From the NCBI RefSeq assembly GCF_003073135.1, contig NZ_PGDQ01000007.1, positions 124,001-188,000 on the forward strand: a stretch of DNA of 64,000 nt. Direction: 5' to 3'. Of the stretch, positions 59,655-64,000 are shown piece after piece. Both the position numbers and the translations under genes were made by a program. Below the pieces are notes generated by a model. The model was not told the origin of the DNA. It saw nothing but the letters and a program-made list of their open reading frames with translations, and did no database searches. The stretch's first letter is position 1. Every line of letters begins with the position of its first letter. This stretch comes from Euzebya rosea. Lineage in GTDB: Bacteria; Actinomycetota; Nitriliruptoria; Euzebyales; Euzebyaceae.

Positions 59655-60588
59655 ACCCGGCGCCCGCTGCCAGGAGGGTGACGGCGGCGGTGATCCACCG
59701 GGACAACGCGACCGCGCGAGGGATGTCGCGTGGGCTCGGTGGTGGGCCGTCGCCGAGGGGACCACGCCGTTCGGCGCGCCCGTCGTAGGAGAGCGGTCCA
59801 CCGAGGGTCAGGTCGAGCGCACCTGCCGCGGCCGCCTCCACCGGGCCGGCGTTGGGCGAGGGATGACGGCGGCCGTCCCGTCTGGCGACGGCGAGCACTC
59901 GGCCGGGGGACCCGCCGACCAGCGGGGAGACGGCCGCCGTCACCGCGGCGGTCACCCGCGACGGGAGCAGGTTGGCGACGTCGTCCAGACGGGCCGAGGG
60001 CATGCCGAACCGCGCGTACCGCGGGCTGCGATGGCCGACCATGGCGTCCAGCGTGTTGACGGCCCGGTATCCCACCACGCCCGGGGTCCCGAACACCGCC
60101 CCCCACACGAGCGGGCCAACGACCGCGTCGGCGGTGTTCTCCGCCAGCGACTCCACGACCGCGCGGGCGATCCCGTCGCCGTCCAGGCCCGCGGGGTCCC
60201 GACCGACCAGCCACGGCAGCCACCGCCGGGCACCGTCGAGGTCACCGTCCTCCAGCAGTCCGCCGATCCGCTCCCCCACCTCGCGCAGCTGTCGTCCTCC
60301 GATGCTGGCCCAGACCACCACGGCCAGCAGCACCCCTCGTCCGACGGGGCCGACCCGCCGGTCGACGGCGCGATCGGCCGCCGACCCGGCGATCACCGGC
60401 AGGGCGACGGCGACGGCCGCGAACGCCGTGCCGCGAGACACGTCGTCGGCCCACAGCCGACGTTCCAGCCACCCCGCGGCCCGTCCGTACCCGGCGACCG
60501 GGTGCCATCGCTGGGGGTCCCCGAGCAGCTCGTCGGCGAGCACACCGGCGACCAGTCCGGCCGCCACCCACCCGCGATGCGGTGGCAC
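59608..60588 (-). CDS. cobD: Adenosylcobinamide-phosphate synthase
   Basis: A 326-residue membrane protein of the CobD/CbiB family, attaching the aminopropanol arm in cobalamin synthesis. DELLGDPQRWHPVAGYGRAAGWLERRLW, ENTADAVVGPLVWGAVFGTPGVVGYRAVNTLDAMVGHRSPRYARFGMPSARLDDVANLLPSRVTA and the later GGPLSYDGR region are classical. Several hydrophobic helices are predicted. GTG 60588 lies 3 bases after the lipid-kinase stop. Its last 47 bases overlap the convergent amidase gene, and its C-terminus is Pro/Gly/Arg-rich. Confidence 0.9.
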   Translation of the reverse strand: MPPHRGWVAAGLVAGVLADELLGDPQRWHPVAGYGRAAGWLERRLWADDVSRGTAFAAVAVALPVIAGSAADRAVDRRVGPVGRGVLLAVVVWASIGGRQLREVGERIGGLLEDGDLDGARRWLPWLVGRDPAGLDGDGIARAVVESLAENTADAVVGPLVWGAVFGTPGVVGYRAVNTLDAMVGHRSPRYARFGMPSARLDDVANLLPSRVTAAVTAAVSPLVGGSPGRVLAVARRDGRRHPSPNAGPVEAAAAGALDLTLGGPLSYDGRAERRGPLGDGPPPSPRDIPRAVALSRWITAAVTLLAAGAGFSRRRPGSPGPAGGR

Positions 60589-60590
60589 CC

Positions 60591-61517
60591 TCAGATCTTG
60601 AGGACGAGCGGCGTGTCCACGACGGTGAACGACGCCGGCGTCGTCCCCAGGACCTCGCCGTCGGCCTCCACCAGCATCGGTTCGTCGGGGGCGACCGACG
60701 CCGTGGCCGACTGCCACTCCGCGATGCGGGGGTTGGGCAGGTGCTCGCCCTGGTACAGCTTCGGCGTGAGCGTGAAGACCTGCGCCTTGCCCCCGGTGAA
60801 CGCCAGGACGTTGAACAGGCCGTCGTCGGGCAGCGCGCGTGGTGCCACCTTCATGCCACCCCCGAAGAACTGCCCGTTGGCCACCACGAGCTCGACCATG
60901 CCGATGTTGGCGGTCGTCTTGTCCAGCACGAGGGCGACCTTCTGGGGGTTGGCCGCCCGCACCGCGGCCAGGGCCGAGATCAGGTACCGCACCCGACCCA
61001 CGAAGCGGGGCAACCTCGCGGCACGCCGCACCACGTCGGCACCCCAGCCGACCTCGGCGATGTTGACGAAGAAGCAGGACTGCTCGCGGCCGTCCTTCTC
61101 GTAGGTCACGTGGCCGACGTCGAGCGGCATCGTGGCGGTCCCCGTCAGGTGCCGTCGCACGAGGCGTTCGACGGGACGGTCCAGCCCGAAGGTGCGGGCG
61201 AAGTCGCCTCCCGACCCGGCCCGGATGACCGCCAGGACGATCCCCTCGGCGATCGGCTGGCCATCGGCGTCCAGCAGGCCGTTGACGACCTCGTGCACGG
61301 TCCCGTCGCCCCCGACGGCGGCGATGTAGCGCCCACCCGCCTCCACGACCGTCCGGGCCAGCTCGCTGGCGTGTCCGGGCCCCGTCGTCATGTGGACCTC
61401 GTGGTCCAGCTCGTGCTCGTCGAGCAGGCGCCGAAGCTCGGGCATGGTCTTGCGGACCGCGCCGCTGCCGGACTTGGGGTTGGCGATCAGGTGGAGGGTG
61501 CCGAAGGGGTGGCTCAT
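60591..61517 (-). CDS. Diacylglycerol/sphingosine kinase-like lipid kinase
   Basis: A 308-residue cytosolic or membrane-associated kinase of the DagK/YegS group. LIANPKSGSGAVRKT near the start, the nucleotide motif AAVGGDGTVHEVVNGLL (about 65-81) and AGSGGDFART are conserved. The C-terminal beta domain has VVANGQFFGGGMKVAPRALPDDGLFNV and EADGEVLGTTP. ATG 61517 fits. Lipid substrate (diacylglycerol or other) is not decidable. Possibly transcribed with cobD. Confidence 0.88.
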   Translation of the reverse strand: MSHPFGTLHLIANPKSGSGAVRKTMPELRRLLDEHELDHEVHMTTGPGHASELARTVVEAGGRYIAAVGGDGTVHEVVNGLLDADGQPIAEGIVLAVIRAGSGGDFARTFGLDRPVERLVRRHLTGTATMPLDVGHVTYEKDGREQSCFFVNIAEVGWGADVVRRAARLPRFVGRVRYLISALAAVRAANPQKVALVLDKTTANIGMVELVVANGQFFGGGMKVAPRALPDDGLFNVLAFTGGKAQVFTLTPKLYQGEHLPNPRIAEWQSATASVAPDEPMLVEADGEVLGTTPASFTVVDTPLVLKI

Positions 61518-61587
61518 CGCCGCCGGATGGTACTCGTGGAGGTTGGGTTTCCCCGAAGCGGGCCACGCGCGTACCGTTTCGGGTCAC

Positions 61588-63486
61588 GTGACCGATCGAC
61601 CCGCCCCAGACACCGGCCCCCGGGCCACCACCGCCGCGCTCGACCGTCCCCTGCTGGACCGGTTGCACAGCGGCACGCCCCTCCTCGGCGACGGCGCCAC
61701 CGGCACGATGCTGCACCTGCGCGCCGACCTGCCCAGCGATGCCTGCTTCGAGGCGCTCGTGCTGACCGACCCCGAGGTGGTCCTCCGCCTGCACCGCGAC
61801 TACGTCGCTGCCGGTGTCGACCTGCTGTCCACCAACACCTTCGCCGCCAACGCGGTGCAGCTGCGCCGCCACGGGCACGCCGACGACGTCGAGGCGATCA
61901 ACCGGGCGGCGGTGGACCTTGCCCGAACCGCCATCGGCGACGCCGACGTGCTGCTGGCCGGCACGGTCGGCCCGCTGGGGGTGCCCATGGCGCCCTACGG
62001 CCGGCTGTCTGCCGCCGAGGCGAAGGCCTCCTTCGTCCAGCAGCTGCAGGCCCTCGACGGCGTCGACGTCATCGCGCTGGAGACGTTCGGCGACCACGGC
62101 GAGCTGCTGACCGCGCTCGACGCCGCCCACGAGGTCCACCCCGACGTCCCCGTCATCGCCCACGCGACGTTCGCCCGGGACGACCGCACCGTGCTCGGGG
62201 TGCTTCCGGGCCGGGTGGCCACCGAGCTGCACGCCGCAGGTGCCGACGTGATCGGCGTGAACTGCTCCGGCGGTCCCGCCCAGATCCAGCGCCTCATCGA
62301 GGCGATGCGCCGGTCGGTCCCCGACGCCCGCCTGTCGGCCTACCCCAACGCCGGGTTCGCCGAGCAGGTCGGTGGACGGGTCCTCTACCCGGCAACCCCG
62401 CAGTACTTCGCCCAGGCCACCGAACGCTTGCGGGCCGTGGGCGTGCAGCTCGTCGGCGGGTGCTGTGGCACCACCCCGGAGCACATCGCCGCCATGCGGG
62501 CGGTCCTGGACGACCCGACCCCGCCGGCGCCGGTGGCCCTCAGCGCCCCTGCCGCGGCTCCGGTCAGCGACGCCCCGACCGTGGAACCGACCGAGCTCGG
62601 CTACCGCCTGGCGCAGCAGCAGTTCACGGTGACCGTCGAGCTCAGCCCACCCCGGGGGCACGACACCGGCCGCCTGCTGCGTGCCGCCGAGCTGCTTCGC
62701 GATGCTGGCGCCCACCTGATCGACGTGGCCGACAGCCCCGCCGCGCGGATGCGGATGAGCCCGTGGGCGGCCGCACAGGTGCTGCAGTCACAGGTCGGCC
62801 TGGAGACGATCCTCCACTTCCCCACCCGCGGGCGGAACCTCCTGCGCGTGCAGGGCGACCTGCTGGCCGCCCATGCGCTCGGCCTGCGGAACCTGTTCGT
62901 GACCATGGGCGATCCCACCCGCATCGGGGACTTCCCCGAAGCGATGGATGCCTTCGACATCGCCCCGTCGGCCCTCATCGGGACCATCGCCGGACGCATG
63001 AACGCCGGCGAGGACCTGGGCGGCAACGACATCGGTCGGCCGACCGGGTTCACGGTCGGCTGCGCCCTGAACATGTTCGCCGACGACCTGGACCACGAGC
63101 TCGACGTCCTCGAGCGCAAGATGGAGGCCGGCGCGCACTTCGCGCTGGGGCAGGCGGTGTTCGAACCCGCCCGCATCCACCGGTTCCTCGAGGCGTTCGA
63201 GGCCCGCCACGGCCGACCGTTCGACCTGCCGGTCCTCATGGGCATCATGCCGCTGTTCGGCATCAAGCAGGCCCGGTTCCTGCACGAGGAGGTTCCGGGG
63301 ATCGTGATCCCCCGGGCCATCTTCGAGCGCCTCGACGCGGCGGGTGACCGAGCCCCCGACGAGGGGGTGGCCATCGCCGAGGAGCTGGTGGAGGCGGTCC
63401 GGCCGCTGGTCGCCGGCGCCTACGTGATCCCGGCGCTGGGCAAGTACGAGCTGGCCGCCCGCGTCGTCGCCTCGGCGACCCGGTAG
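61588..63486 (+). CDS. Fused homocysteine S-methyltransferase / 5,10-methylenetetrahydrofolate reductase
   Basis: A 632-residue two-domain enzyme. Residues 1-320 are a zinc-dependent homocysteine methyltransferase: GDGATGTMLHLR, STNTFAANAVQL, GVNCSGGPAQI and GGCCGTTPEHI, giving the three zinc cysteines. Residues about 340-630 are a MetF-type flavin reductase: TVELSPPRG, FVTMGDPTRIGDFP, FTVGCALNMF, KMEAGAHFALGQAVF and MGIMPLFGIKQARFL. Such fusions occur in Bacillus (YitJ) and other bacteria. The GTG start lacks a good Shine-Dalgarno. Confidence 0.92.
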   Translation: MTDRPAPDTGPRATTAALDRPLLDRLHSGTPLLGDGATGTMLHLRADLPSDACFEALVLTDPEVVLRLHRDYVAAGVDLLSTNTFAANAVQLRRHGHADDVEAINRAAVDLARTAIGDADVLLAGTVGPLGVPMAPYGRLSAAEAKASFVQQLQALDGVDVIALETFGDHGELLTALDAAHEVHPDVPVIAHATFARDDRTVLGVLPGRVATELHAAGADVIGVNCSGGPAQIQRLIEAMRRSVPDARLSAYPNAGFAEQVGGRVLYPATPQYFAQATERLRAVGVQLVGGCCGTTPEHIAAMRAVLDDPTPPAPVALSAPAAAPVSDAPTVEPTELGYRLAQQQFTVTVELSPPRGHDTGRLLRAAELLRDAGAHLIDVADSPAARMRMSPWAAAQVLQSQVGLETILHFPTRGRNLLRVQGDLLAAHALGLRNLFVTMGDPTRIGDFPEAMDAFDIAPSALIGTIAGRMNAGEDLGGNDIGRPTGFTVGCALNMFADDLDHELDVLERKMEAGAHFALGQAVFEPARIHRFLEAFEARHGRPFDLPVLMGIMPLFGIKQARFLHEEVPGIVIPRAIFERLDAAGDRAPDEGVAIAEELVEAVRPLVAGAYVIPALGKYELAARVVASATR

Positions 63487-63503
63487 GTCAGGCGCGGGCG
63501 ACG

Positions 63504-64000
63504 TCAGTCGTCCAGGTCCGACCCGTCGGGTTCGTGCTCGATGCGTTCGATGCCCTCGATGCCCACCTGGGCGACGCTGGAGAGGTTGGCGACGATGCGG
63601 CTGACGTAGCGGTACAGCAGCACGCGGGGCACGACGGCATGGGCCGGGTCGTCGGATCGGCTGGCGGCGCGGATGTGATCGTCCAGCTCGTGGCGGATCT
63701 CCGCGGCGCGCAGGGCGAAGGGGTCCAGGGCGTCCTCGTCCTGCTCGAGCAGGATCCGGCCGGCCTCGGCGAACATGCCCGACACCTCGGCCCGCAGGTC
63801 GAGGACGACGTCGGGTTCGTCGCCGTGCAGGCGCAGGCCGTCCTCGGCGAGGTCGAAGATGTTCTTGTTCTGGTCCCCGACCCGCTCGAGCTTCTTGACC
63901 AGCAGCAGGTAGGTCATGACCAGCCCGACGTCGTCGCCGCCCTGCACGGCGACGTGCACGACGAGGGCCCGCCGGACCTGCTCCTCCATGGCGTTGATTC
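63504..64000 (-). CDS. PhoU-like phosphate regulator, cut by window edge
   Basis: At least 165 residues of an all-helical PhoU-type protein. The frame is open to the right edge; the sequence INAMEEQVRRALVVHVAVQGGDDVGLVMTYLLLVKKLERVGDQNKNIFDLAED contains the conserved ERVGD metal-type segment of PhoU repeats, so the real start is beyond 64000. The rest is a second helical bundle ending in an acidic tail. Family members modulate phosphate uptake or the PhoR kinase, but some bind other transporters. Confidence 0.75.
   Translation of the reverse strand, partial: INAMEEQVRRALVVHVAVQGGDDVGLVMTYLLLVKKLERVGDQNKNIFDLAEDGLRLHGDEPDVVLDLRAEVSGMFAEAGRILLEQDEDALDPFALRAAEIRHELDDHIRAASRSDDPAHAVVPRVLLYRYVSRIVANLSSVAQVGIEGIERIEHEPDGSDLDD

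Noticed and set aside
59608-62715. A 1035-residue minus-strand open frame
   Set aside because: Only its last 326 codons (cobD) are real. The rest is a shadow of the lipid kinase and of the methyltransferase/reductase gene.

Overview
The window is very GC-rich chromosomal DNA with dense short-spaced genes, many GTG and some TTG starts, and frequent 4-base stop/start overlaps. Gene content is actinobacterial: an InhA-type enoyl-ACP reductase beside a FAS-II cluster, a DUF4193 protein, a CobU-CobC fusion, and zinc-free (Cys-less) ribosomal protein forms. A deep-branching actinomycete such as the Nitriliruptoria/Euzebya group fits, but that placement is inference and cannot be proved from the sequence alone.

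Layout. 1-6.2 kb: release factor RF3 (cut at its 5' end by the window), a YtcJ-type amidohydrolase, a Baeyer-Villiger-type flavin monooxygenase and a secreted HEXXH metallopeptidase. 6.2-13.1 kb, minus strand: a fatty-acid module (biotinyl-like protein, fabH, acpP, fabF, accD, fabI, patatin, aat) headed by a perfect 22-bp palindrome that looks like its operator. 13.3-25.6 kb: thymidine kinase, thioesterase, M20 peptidase, several unknowns, a secreted LVIVD-repeat protein divergent from a CocE-type hydrolase, pyrD, corA and a DEAD-box helicase.

25.7-34.1 kb is an integrated mobile element of about 8.35 kb. It lies between a displaced 51-bp 3' fragment of tRNA-Glu (left) and the intact tRNA-Glu (right). 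It encodes a tyrosine integrase, an excisionase-like HTH protein, a translationally coupled replication train (zinc-finger protein, primase-polymerase, DUF3631 ATPase and small proteins), and an HK97-type major capsid protein. It has no recognisable portal, terminase, prohead protease or tail gene. It resembles the small phiRv1/phiRv2-like prophages of mycobacteria or a phage satellite. Its right end holds stacked hairpins, a probable broken gene and one intact unknown gene.

34.2-43.9 kb: small membrane proteins, rpmB-rpmG-rpmE2, apolipoprotein N-acyltransferase, an acidic DUF4193 protein, a roughly 300-nt candidate non-coding RNA with a strong promoter and terminator, a second YtcJ-type amidohydrolase, a zinc-ribbon RNase HI, an M24 peptidase and zinc-free rpsN.

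43.9-64 kb: a short-chain dehydrogenase, a tricorn-type protease, cobalamin genes (cobU-cobC fusion with a phosphatase; cobD further on), a MocR regulator, and a catabolic locus of HMG-CoA lyase divergent from GntR, CoA-transferase, hydantoinase A and B subunits and a carbamoylsarcosine-amidase-like hydrolase. The window ends with a lipid kinase, a fused homocysteine methyltransferase/methylenetetrahydrofolate reductase and a PhoU-like protein cut by the right edge.
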